A DNA stretch of 64,000 nt, from NCBI RefSeq assembly GCF_021462225.1, contig NC_061815.1, forward strand, positions 49,229,873-49,293,872, read 5' to 3'. Shown here in pieces: positions 34,140-44,800 of this stretch. Source of the DNA: Girardinichthys multiradiatus (taxonomy: Eukaryota > Chordata > Actinopteri > Cyprinodontiformes > Goodeidae). How positions within the stretch are numbered: the first letter of the stretch is position 1; the number at the start of each line of letters is the position of its first letter. Below the pieces are notes generated by a model. That model searched no databases and was not told the origin of the DNA. It saw nothing but the letters and a program-made list of their open reading frames with translations. A program made the translations under genes and the position numbers.

Positions 34140-34710
34140 AAAATGCAAGTGCTGTGAAAAAGCTTTTGCTCCCTGACAGTTATTTTGGTTTGCTGGCAGT
34201 TTTTGAGAAGGTTTCCTGCTGTTCCATCTTTTCCTCATTTGTGGATAATTTCCTCATTTGGGACTGTGGTTCACCGGAGTCCCTTAGAAATTGCTTGTCC
34301 ATGAAGTTTTTTTTCATCTGTTCTTGAATTCCTGAAGAACAGGGGCTAAAATGACAATTATAAGAGCTTATGTATCTTTATGACAGGGGCATGATGTTTG
34401 CTTTATGAGATTTTTTAGCTTACTTCCTGTTGTCAGATGGTTTCTACCTAAAATAATGTTTGATCAAACATAATGTGGTAAAAGCTACAACAATGTGAAA
34501 TAACCCATGTGAAATATGTCTTCACATAAGGTTCAGAGGGCATTTTTTATTCAATAAATGAAATCATTATTTAACTGCTTTTTTGTATTTACAATTTTTT
34601 TGATATTACAATTAGTCAGATTATTTGAAACCCCTATGTGTAATAAAGAGCAAAAAAAACATCTTATTAATTTAGAATTATGTATTATGTATTCATAAAA
34701 TATATGAATA
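34140..34710 (-). mobile_element. Tc1-type relic, end pieces only
   Basis: AGTGCTGTGAAAAAGCTTTTGC (34150) resembles the terminal inverted repeat of one fish Tc1 lineage. ATTCAATAAATGAAATCATT (34549) onward resembles the sub-terminal sequence of the other end of the same lineage, as at 4850. The transposase is deleted apart from scraps. The orientation is uncertain. Confidence 0.45.
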
Positions 34711-35807
34711 ATAATTTTTGAAATTTTGTGAAATTGATTTACTAGCCCAGGCAAATAATTTCTTATCAATTGTGTTACTTTACAAAACACTTATTACTTA
34801 TTGACACCATGCTTATAAGCCAGTTGACAGCTGAAAGGTGAAATACCAACAGTAATAAGATTTTTTGGGCCTTGATTAGAGAATATTTACCCAGCGTGTC
34901 AAGAATGATAAAAAGGGAAGCTAGATTTGGTGAGTGGGTAAAGTGCCTGGGAACACCATTATCATCTCTTCAAAGCTCCTACTCACACATCTCTGAGAGG
35001 TCACATTAGGATGTTGTTGCTCTGCCATTCCCAGAGCCCTGCCACAACAGAATGTCTTTATTCAGGTATTTTATAAAAACAATGTAATTTGAGATCCTAA
35101 ATGTCAGTTTCAGTACTCCAGCAGTTGTAACTTAGAACAAGACAGTGAATTTGTGTCCTAAATAGGATCAACTGTGGTTTGACCAGACTCTTGCAGGTTT
35201 AACTGCCAAACTGGGTTCAGTAGCCAAAGGTTACACATAAAGTCAAGATGCAAAGAGGAGTGAGCCCACTGCTACCATTATTACATTAACAGGGGTCATG
35301 AGTTAAGTACCCATGTCTTCACACGCTATATTGCACCTGAGTTTAGTCGTTCATATTGCAAATAAGTGGACATGCTGACCATTAACTCCAAACCGTTTTG
35401 TACACATTGTGCACTGTGCTACAGAATGAATTTGCTTTATGTTTTGTTCCACGACGTCTTCCTAGTATATAACAGAAGGATGCTTAGTGAAATAAGGATG
35501 ATTAATTAGCATTAGCAAACTGTTTTAAATACTATATTGTACATTACAAAATTGAAAATAAACAGATCATTTGAATTAGATCCTAAATTAATTATGATAG
35601 AGTAGGTTAATTTCACAGTGGACATTGTCATTAGTATTTCTTGTGCATGTTTGCATTACAGATAGTGTTATAATACCTAATGCACAGTGAAAAAGGGAAA
35701 GTAAAAAAAAACAAACAAATAATACAACTAACTGTATTATCAGGCAGAGGTAATGTGTCTAAAAACAAAAAGCACTTTAATTTATTAAGGAAAAAAAGGA
35801 TCTAAAC
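34711..35807. other. Gene-free stretch
   Basis: No gene or recognised repeat. There is an A-rich run with AAACAAACAAAT at about 35705. Confidence 0.45.
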
Positions 35808-35812
35808 CAAAC

Positions 35813-37987
35813 TGTCGTGGTGCGACATGTTGGACTATTGTGGTTTTATGTTTTGACTTTAGTTTGGCTTTGTAGTCATGGTTGTTTGTATATTTCCTGT
35901 CTCCTAGTGTTTGTTGTTTTCTCTCCCCTCCCTCCTAGTTTATTTAGTGGTTTCTTTTCTATTACTTGTTATGGTCTTCTTATGATTATGATTATTATAT
36001 GTGTTATTGTTTTTGTTCCCTTGTCTTCCTTGTATTCTCTAGTTTAGTTTCTCATTTAGCATCTCTGTGTTTATTTATGGTTTTGTATTGTGTTCTTGGT
36101 TACTAGTTTATTTTCTCTGTTCCTACTCGTCTAGGTTTCCCTTCTGTTCTTTCTATTATAGTTCCTTATATTCTAGTTCTTCTTCTGGTTAGGCCAGCTT
36201 TAGTTATTGTTTACATCTTGTTTTGTATTTATTAAGTCCTCACATCTTCTGCCTCATTTCCCTGTTTGGTTCAGTCAGTGTTAGTTTAGTTTTGTTTACT
36301 TTTTGTACTTAGGATTTCTTTAGTTAGATCTCAGGTTATGGTGTTCTTTTGTTCCCTCTAGTTTCTCTGTTTACTTTAGCTAATCATTATTCTTAGTTCT
36401 TATGTTTCTCTGGTTATTTAGCTTTGTCCTGGTTTCTTGATTCTTGTTATTTTCAGTTCTTATTTAGAGTATTGTTTTGTTGTCATGTTTCCCCTCTGGA
36501 TTTATGTTATGGTTTAGCTCTCGTGTTTCGTTTTGTTTTATAGCCTTGTCACGTGGCAACTATTCACATTACCTCAGTTCCCTACAACCTGGTCCACACC
36601 TGAATTCCATCTCCCCTGATTTCCTACCTCTCATTCTCACTGGTCCATACTCCACTTCCATCTGTTCATAAGCTCTATGTTTTCGTTTGTTCCTCACTGG
36701 TCCCTTCCGTTACTACCCCATTCAATTAAAATTCAATTCACTTCAAAGATACTTTATAGATAGATCCCCGAGGGATTAGAATTCCAGTACAACCCATCCA
36801 AACATATATCATGACACAAGACAAGGGGGGGACAGGTCACCGAGGCTTTGCTGCCCACTCAACCACAAAGTTCTGAGCAGGTCCACAGATGTCCTCAGGG
36901 AAGGGAGGGGGCAGAGGGAGCAGAGCGTCATGGTTACATAACTTCCAGGAGAAGTTGAAGATAGCCAGCCATCAATGCCGTGCAGGGGAGCCAGATTCAG
37001 AAAAACAATAATTATTTGGGTTAGGCTGACTCTTAATTTTCCGTCAGCCTTGAGAGTCTTGCCAAATTCCTGGTCTTTTGCCAGATCCAAGCGAACAACT
37101 TTCTCTAAGATTTATCCCATTTCACCCCTGAGTCCAGGAACCGCAACCAGCCTGCGATCCTGTGTAAGGATCACATCCAGTCTGCGATTCAGCTCACGTA
37201 ACATCTCTGTCTGAGTGCTGATCACCCTGAAGATCCCATCACACATGCCAGGCAGCCTCACAATTGCCAGAACAGCTGCTGACATTCTCCGAATTTATCG
37301 ATATGCCAGGTAACCGCTGACTCCAAAAAAGCAGAAATCCTGATATCAAACGTCCAATTATACACACATCTTCCACATCCTCGACTGACATTATCGACAG
37401 ACACACAATCCTCCACTTCTGGCAGGAGTCCATTGTGTATCCAGAGAAAAACGTCCCGTCCGGGCCAGTGGGCTCTCCCGACCCCTGTCTTCTCGTCAAG
37501 AAAATTTGATCAATTGCATTGAGAGACCAGCTGACCAAATCCATATTTTGGAAGAATTTGGAAGATATGCAAAAAGAGGCTCCAAAAAAAAAGACAAGAC
37601 ACAGAGCTGAAGAAGGGCAGATATGGGAGGACTGCGGGAGACAGAGAAAAAGCGTCCTCCTCCACCAAGAGCAGAAAGACGTCTAGGCTTTGTTTATGCT
37701 TCGCTCCTGCAGAGTGACTTCTTGCAAGTTTTTTGGCTTAGCACCCTTTGTACACCTGTAGTGTTTTTTGCTATGCCTAGCATTGTTTTTGTAAACATTA
37801 AGGATTTCGTCTGTGCTACGTTTTGCTTCGTTTTTTGGAGACATAAAGGATTTCGCCATGTTTTGTAAAGACTTTTCGAATTTCAACTTTGCTATGTTTT
37901 GCAAAGACTTTGAATAAAGAAGAAAGCTCTCATTTACCATGCAGCTCTTGTCTGCACATTGGTCCTTCCCTAAACCCCACCGTGACA
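35813..37987. mobile_element. 2.18-kb element with TGTC...GACA ends and 5-bp target duplication
   Basis: The left tip is TGTCGTGGTG. The right tip, read inward on the minus strand, is TGTCACGGTG, matching at eight of ten positions. A CAAAC pentamer lies directly outside each tip (35808-35812 and 37988-37992). The left third (about 35870-36560) is extremely T-rich on the plus strand. The right part carries copy B of the small ORF on the minus strand. Between them, at 36721-36785, lies (TTCAA)n-like sequence followed by ACTTTATAGATAGATCCCCGAGGG, which resembles a LINE/SINE 3' tail in minus orientation. The unit may therefore be composite: a retroposed ORF-bearing repeat inside a DNA element, or one element with both parts. 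TG...CA ends with a 5-bp duplication would also suit an LTR, but no direct LTR pair is visible. Confidence 0.6.
37112..37544 (-). pseudogene. Small unidentified repeat-borne ORF, copy B
   Basis: The ATG at 37544 opens a 101-codon frame (to 37239) beginning MDLVSWSLNAIDQ, with PDGTFFSGYTMDS at residues 28-40. Next come an acidic MSVEDVEDV stretch and a hydrophobic CIIGRLISGFLLFW segment (about residues 61-74), long enough to be the start of a membrane span. Near 37320 the frame shifts. The adjacent frame then continues, with one internal stop, to a TAA at 37112-37114. It encodes a basic, leucine-spaced LRELNRRLDVIL stretch that looks like a short coiled coil. An undamaged ancestor would have had roughly 145 codons. 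I recognise no known domain. Compared with copy A, the PDGTFFSGYTMDS block shows only synonymous differences. A small membrane-anchored accessory protein of a mobile element is my inference. Confidence 0.5.
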
Positions 37988-37992
37988 CAAAC

Positions 37993-38440
37993 TGGCCCTA
38001 TGTGATCAAATAAATTAGCCCCCAAGACTAAACTGTATCACTATCATCGTGGTTGAATGGTCATGAAAGCAGCAATACTGACTGCGCAGTGAGTTCATGG
38101 TTCATTTCACACTGAAGCAACGACATGAAAAAATAAAACTAATAGAGGGAACATTGTATGTTTCCTATATTTTATGTCTAATATACTAAAAATGATACAA
38201 CAATAAGTACATGGTCATTTAAAGATTTTTAAAGCACCATTTTATATATATATATATATATATATTTAGCAAGTTACTGTATAAGAAAAAATATACTCTT
38301 ATACAATACAATACAACCATAAAAATAAAAACATAAACTAACTAAAAATAAAATAAAATAATGAAAATAAAGACAAGTCAGGGAAATTATCTAGATAACT
38401 GGTAACACTGCACTGATTACCATTTACACTTTAGGATGGT
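37993..38440. other. Low-complexity AT stretch with (TA)n
   Basis: Contains a (TA)n microsatellite at about 38243-38264, and A-rich ACAATACAATACAA and AAAATAAAATAAAA runs at 38300-38360. These A-rich runs lie just downstream of the 3' end of the minus-strand L1-like element and could include its decayed poly(A) region. Confidence 0.6.
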
Positions 38441-40556
38441 AGTACCTGTCCATAAAGGCACGGGTGGCATACTAAGAGGCTGAGCAAGCGTCGGGGTCAA
38501 CATTAGACTGAGAAAGATGGTCCAAAAACGGCCCCCAGATACTGCAAAACTTATTTGTGGAGCCCACAACATCATACTGCAGTTTCTTCAAATGAAGAAT
38601 CTCAGTAAAGTCACTTACCACATTTAAACTGAAGAACATTATCAGATTTTCCACAACCTTAATATTACTTTTTTTAGCTATTACCATTTCATACACCACA
38701 GTCATTTGCATAGAAATGCTGCACCTCCTAAATGAAGGATAATACCCAAACAACGCAATCTGGGGGTCTGGAACCAACGTGCACTTATATACTTCAGAAA
38801 ACAAGTTAAAAATGTCACACCAATATTGGAAGAGTTTTGGGGCATGACCAGAACAGATGAGACAGGGAGCCATCAGCGGACTGACATTTATCACATGTTG
38901 AAGATATTGAGGAGAATATTCTGTGCAACTTAATTTTGGAATAGTGGAGTCTATGAAACACCTTGAACTGAATTAAGTGGTGCTTTACATTGATAGAACA
39001 TGAGCGAATCCTCCCTAGACCCTCCTCCCAGGCCTCACTCCCAATCTGCAAACCCAGCTCCTCCTCCCACGCAGCCCTCAAGAAGTTTGTAGCAAAATTA
39101 ATTTGCTCAGCAAAAATGTCAACAAAGCTTGAAATCATTTTTTTTTTTATTCTGGAGAGCCCAACAGCATTTTGCATATCTTATTTTCTTCAGGAAGAGA
39201 TACGAAATTCGGGATGTTAGTTCGAACATAATTTCTAATTTGCAAATATCTGAAAAAATCTGCAACTGGAAGAGAGAAACAGTCCCTCAACATTGCAAAT
39301 GAAGCAAACTTTTTGTTGATATACAATTTTTTTTTGTGTAGTGAGGCTCTTCAGTCTCCAAGTTTTAAATGATATATCCGATAATGATGGGGGAAAAGCA
39401 TGGTTATGCTAGACTGGGGCATGAACTGAGGTCTCCGGTAAGTTACAGTGTGACTTAATTTGTTTCCATATTTTCAAACAATTTCAAACAATCCAATTAT
39501 TTACTCCACTATTTGTAGGAGAAATTGGTGCTGAGAAAGGAGTGCCGGAAGAGAACTGTTTATAACACTACTTCTTTCAATAGCCACCCAAGGAGGGGAT
39601 TTTGCAGACAATTCTTGAGCATCACCTTTCTGCCAGTATACCAAGGCCCTAGCGTTCGCTGCCCAATAATAGTGCTGAAAGCAGGGTAATCCTAATCCCC
39701 CCATCTCTCTTGATTTATGTAAGTGAGTTTTTGATATTCTATGGACTTTAAAGCCCCAGACAAAAGGCAAAATTATTGAATCCAACGATTTAAAAAAGGG
39801 CTTTGTTAAAAAGATAGGCAGACCCTGAAAAAGATATACAAATTTAGGCAAGGACACCATTTTAATAGCATTTATGCAGGCTATCATTGAGAGTGGGAGT
39901 ATTCTCCAATTATCAACATCTTTCCTAAGATTATGCACTTTTTCTAAGAAGTTCAATTTGAAAATTTGTTTAGGGTCTTTTGGCAAAATAACTCCAAGAT
40001 ATTTCAGTTTGTCAGTTATCTTGAATAATAGGTTATCTAAAAATTCAGAAGTAAGGCTTCCGCCTAATGGCATAAATTCCCTCTTTTCCCAATTAATAGT
40101 ATAACCTGAAATCTCACCGAATGACTGAATAAGTTCTAGGAGAATTGGCACTGACTGCTCAGAATGCGATACAAAAACAACATCATCAGCATACAATGAA
40201 ATGTGATGGTCAATGTTTCCCAATTGAATTGGTTTGATTAGGGAGTGTTTTCTAATACTAATAGTGAGGGGCTCCATAGTGACCAGAAAAAGCAGAGGAC
40301 TAAGGGGGCAACACTGACAGGTTCCCCGCTGTAGTAGAAAGGGCTCTGGTTTGTAAGTACAGAGGGAGATGGTTGAGCATACAATGTTTTAATCCAAGAC
40401 ACAAATTTACTACCAAAACCCAAATTCCTCAAGTACAGTCAAGATATAAGGCCAGTCCAATTGGTCAAATGCCTTTTCAGCATCCAGGCAAAGAGCAACT
40501 CCCTTAAACTTACTGTCGTACTTAGGATACATAATGTTCATTAACCGTCTAGCTCA
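38441..40556 (-). pseudogene. L1/Tx1-like LINE ORF2 relic (5'-truncated)
   Basis: Read on the minus strand from about 40555, sequence encodes LDAEKAFDQLDWPYIL, with the first catalytic Asp of the reverse transcriptase. It continues as FGFGSKFVSWIKTLY in the frame at 40238-40432. After a frameshift the 258-codon frame at 39501-40277 holds YADD (residues 29-32, catalytic), KYLGV (92-96) and GGLGLP near residue 195. These are hallmarks of L1/Tx1-clade enzymes. Two further frames (38815-39177 and 38472-38894) carry the C-terminal region, with CSINVKHHLIQFKVFHRLHYSK and a zinc-knuckle-like CDKCQ...HLFWSC. Endonuclease and ORF1 are absent: the copy begins inside RT at about 40555, as 5'-truncated LINE insertions do. 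Three or more frameshifts make it inactive. Homology is clear. Confidence 0.85.
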
Positions 40557-41160
40557 TGTGTTTTTGCCAGTCCTCCACAGATCAACCATGTTGCCACTAA
40601 ATGTGGTTACACCATCATTTGTGATGCATTTGTCATCAATGTTGAATGCAAAGCAATACATATCAAAGAATCTGAGGCCTTAAAAAAATGGCAGAGTCCT
40701 GACCTTTCACAAAGTTGTGGTGAGTAAAAGAGGAAAGAAAGTGTTTATTAGATGTTCCTGTTTGAAGCCTTGTCCTCTCAGACAGCCGGCAATTACTGCA
40801 GACCGTAATAACAGAGTGCATTACAGGAAGCAGGAGGGTACACTCCCTGTGGCTTTCTTTTATGTTTGTTTGACGTTTTGCTGGTTTATTTGTTGTTTCT
40901 GTTGGTGTTTCTTCACACAGGAAATATGAGGCATCTAATTAACTCTTAGAGTGGAAGGGGTGGATAAATCATCTTTGTTCTCCAACAGTGAGCGGCTATC
41001 ACAAACTTCCATATTTAATTTATGTGTGCTGTATTATTTAAAGATTCAATGATGTGTCTCCATTCTGTTTTTTTTCCTCCAGGCATTTTGTCTGTAAAGA
41101 ATTTCTGAATTCAGGACAAGAAACTGAGCCTGGTCATGACTGCTAAGAAAGTCTAGCCAG

Positions 41161-41164
<4 letters not shown>
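40557..41164. other. Gene-free stretch
   Basis: No gene or repeat family is seen. The patch around 40780-40860 is balanced in composition and might be conserved noncoding sequence; this is only an impression. Confidence 0.4.
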
Positions 41165-41192
<28 letters not shown>

Positions 41193-41495
41193 TCCTGTCT
41201 TGGCATCACAGTGAGAACCATTTTCCCGATTTCACCATCAAATTGAGGACCGTTTGTACCAAAGTGAGGACATTTTGCTGGTCCTCACAACCTATTTTGC
41301 TAACGGTTAGGTTTAGGACTAAGGTGTGAATTGACTTTAGGTTAAGGTTAGGGTTAGACATGCACTGGTAATGGTTAGGTTTAGTGTTATTGTCAGGGTT
41401 AGGGCATAGAAAGGGTTGAAAATGACTGAAAATCAATGGGAGTCAACACATGGTCCTCACTACATATAGCAAAACAAGAGTGTGTGTGTGTTACA
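41165..41495. repeat. GT-flanked repeat with telomere-like TTAGG words
   Basis: (GT)n at 41167-41191 opens the block and a shorter GTGTGTGTGT closes it at about 41480. Between are GTGAGGAC/GGTCCTCAC words and a run of TTAGG, GTTAGGTTTAGG and GGTTAGGGTTAG motifs (41300-41410). I remember this structure as a frequent fish interspersed repeat. It is not a true telomere array because the units are irregular. Confidence 0.6.
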
Positions 41496-41514
41496 TAAAA
41501 TTTGTTACAGTGTA

Positions 41515-41880
41515 AGGCCCAGTTTTCCAATGACTTTTAAACTTTTAATGAAATCTTCCACAAGCCTCTCACAATAGTTCGCTGGAAGTTTGGCCCATTC
41601 CAAGTTTGTCCAGGAGATGGACACAACCTGTCCATCTCCTGGACACAGAACCCATCTCCTTCATGAATGGTATGATGGCAGGACATTCCCATACTGTTTA
41701 TACTTGCATATACTTGTTTGAAAAGATAAATGTGGCATGTTCTGGAAATTGTCAGGACCAGACTGGACTGGTGGAGTTCCATAATTCTCTTCCTGATATC
41801 TTGGCTGATTTCTTTTAATTTTTCCATATTGTCGTACAAGGAAGCAAGGTGTTTTAGGTGTTTCCTATAATTACTTCCAC
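41515..41880 (-). mobile_element. Sleeping-Beauty-like Tc1 relic, internally deleted
   Basis: TCTTCCACAAGCCTCTCACAATAG and GGAAGTTTGGCCCATTCC (about 41555-41605) match the C-terminal end of a minus-strand Sleeping-Beauty-type transposase. From about 41640 the sequence jumps to the N-terminal end (GTTTATACTTGCATATACTTG; CTTGGCTGATTTCTTTTAAT, whose minus strand encodes the start near 41828). Everything between is deleted. The minus-strand frame at 41537-41839 begins MYDNMEKLKEISQDIRKRIM, a decayed form of the helix-turn-helix start. Inactive. Confidence 0.65.
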
Positions 41881-44800
41881 ACGTGTGAAATCTTTTCTCA
41901 GGGCCAGCTTATTGTTAGCTGATCGAAAAATCTCCTATCATAAATGTTTATTTAGATTTCACCCAGAGTCCCCGATAGAGGGTAGATAAGGGAAATACCC
42001 CTCAGTCAGTGCAGCCTATATGCAGAAGGACTATCACGTTCCTTCTACAGCCTTTAATGTGCAGTGATGCTTCTCTAACCTGCTGAACATTACATAATCT
42101 GAGCCTGCTGATGGCTAAATCTGTGCCTAGAATATGGTATGGATAAGCAGTTTTGACTGGAGGAGGAATTCCATATTTTGTGGGAGAAATACAGAGAAAA
42201 TAAATATTTCATGGAAGATTTTTCCTACAACACAGAAGAAAGGGGGTGGGAAAGAGATCAATGGCTGTATGAGATCTCGCTTTGCACAGATAGGAAGGGA
42301 GGGTGGTACAGTGTGAGGTGGCAACGGAATTGCCTCAATTTTAAGGTTACTTTAAATAACATACTGTATAGAGATTAAAACTTTGTGAGAGCAAATTCTT
42401 TTAAATCAAACTCTGAACTGTAAAGAAACTCTGAACTGTAGAAAAACTGCTCTCACTAAACTTTCAAATGCTAGACAAAACTGTTAGGAACAAAACTGCA
42501 CCCAACAAGCTAAAGGCACTTTAAAAAAGGTAACTCAATGGCAGGGCTTAGGTTATAATCTGTATATTCAGCTCCTGAAAGACATGAGACCAGAGCAAAA
42601 TGTCTGATTTAACTATTTATAGGAATGTGTTTGAGTAAAACTTTTAATTCTAGACTACTGTCAACATATATCTCCCAAACTAAAACTACAAATAGTTATT
42701 TTGAGCAGAAAATGAACATTTTACAAAGTTTTTAAAATTGTGTTTTCAGACCTGGAATTCTGCAAAGAAACAAAGGTCATAATCTTTTGTAAATAAGACA
42801 ATGGTAATGGTTTAACTTGGGAAGAGTTCAGAATTCAACTTTTGGGGTTGAATCCCTGATTTTTAGTCCATCATATTCCTACATCTTGGTATGCTTTCCA
42901 CCATGTTTTTCACGTCGTTGTTGAGTTCAGGTGATCATCTAATCAGTTCCTAAATAAGTGGGATGATGTGTGCTTCTGTTTGAATTTAACAAACTCTGGA
43001 ACTAAATCTCAAACATGTAGAGATGCTGCTGTTGGAAACCTTCTGCAGCTGTCTCTTAACGTTTGCAGTGCAATGCAATTAAAGTAATTAATTAAGGATG
43101 ATTCAAAGCTTCACATTTTGAAGAAAACCATGTAACTGTCATATTGCACTGGTGAAATGGGTCAAATAAACTGTCTCTGCCATCTCCTCCTCATTCTGAA
43201 ACATCCTCCTCTGTAGATGGACTCATCAATTTACTGGGAATTTATGATGCAAGTAGCGCATAAGAGTACATTTTATGTATTCATTTGGGAGTCGGAATGG
43301 CCATGAGTGATAGGCTATGTGAGGGAGAGTTATTTTAATGCCTGACTGAAGGTGAACCTGACCTCTTGTGTGGGCTGCAAAGATGGTTAAACGCCTTCCA
43401 GTGTAGCATAAGTATACACAGAAGGTTCAGTGGCTCTGAGGGGTCATTACCCCAAGGAAATGAGCTAGGAACACTGCCAGGCCATTACCAGTTTGTGGTA
43501 CAGGTGATTATGGCTGGCACATGCCATAAAAACAATGCGGTAGGCCTATCCTCAACTATATTTACACAGTTCCAAAACACGATGTGCGCTCAATTTTAAG
43601 ATATTATGTTCGACAAATTTCTGTATAAAACAAGTTAGACATGCCTAAACAACTCATATTGTATCTATTCTTGTCTTGGATTTGATAGACAAACAGAACA
43701 AAGCAGGAGTAGTTTAAATGCAGCCTCCTAATAAAAAATATAAAATGAAAGAGAGGGAAACTATTTGAAGAAAACATGAGTGAATGTGGCATTTAGAAAG
43801 TAGGCAATAAATAAGAAAAGGCAAAGTATACATGGATGCAAAATGGTGTGAAGAAATTGGCCATTTGTCAGCCTGGAAAAGGTCACTGTCTAACTTTCGA
43901 AAACCCTCTTAATCGACTGCAACTAGGCAGTTGTAGCTAATATTAGCTCAAATGAAAAGCTGCAGAATAATAATGATGTTCCATTCTTATTATTCATTTT
44001 AAAAACAACAAAATTCCACTGTTTAAACATAATTAAGTCACCAAGGTATTCAAACATCATAGAGACGTAGTGCCAAAGAGCAACAAAATATTGCATTATG
44101 TCATCTGACCATATTGTTTCTTCTGATGGCATTATTTGTTAATGTTCTTATCTTATTATAATATTATTTTCATGTACTACACCATTTGTCATTATTATTT
44201 ATTATTACTCCTTTTTAATTCAATTATTGAAAGGGAAGCACGGTGGTGGACTTGGTTGGACGTGGCCCACTTAACTTGGTCTGATGTTGACCCATCAAAT
44301 TGTAGCTCCTTTGCTGTTTTTTTTTTGATTAGCTTTTATGTCAAATTTTAATTTATTGTTTTGGAGCAGAATATATCTTAGGTGTGTTTATTGAGGTAGG
44401 CAGTGATGTATGTGGTGGTGATTTTTTTGATCCCTACTTGATATGCTATCTAGCTCCTGGGAGTCCTTTTTTCATAACTAAACATAAAGTTTTGTAAAAT
44501 GATGGAAATGTATGGTTTGTGGAAATAGACAAATAAACAAACAAACAAAACAAAAAAAAATAGAAAGGAAACTTCTTTCTTTGAAAACTTTGTGAAGAAA
44601 TTGTTTGCTAAGAAATAAAAACTGGATGTCCTTTTAAATCAAGCACAGGGACTATCAATGAAATTGTTAGCCGAATTTGACCTTTAACTTGTTTATTTGT
44701 TTATTAATCTATGTTCTCACTCTTTAAATGAATTAATTGTAAATTATACTTTAAATGACATGTTCTGATTTTGTAAAACAAAACAAAAACAATCAAAAAA

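Noticed and set aside
36975..37214. 79-codon plus-strand frame
   Set aside because: Antisense to the small-ORF copy B region and its 3' part; the conserved coding signal is on the minus strand.
35813..37987. Solo LTR of an endogenous retrovirus
   Set aside because: TG...CA ends and 5-bp duplication fit, but the length, the inverted tips and the internal ORF do not; kept as one alternative, not the call.
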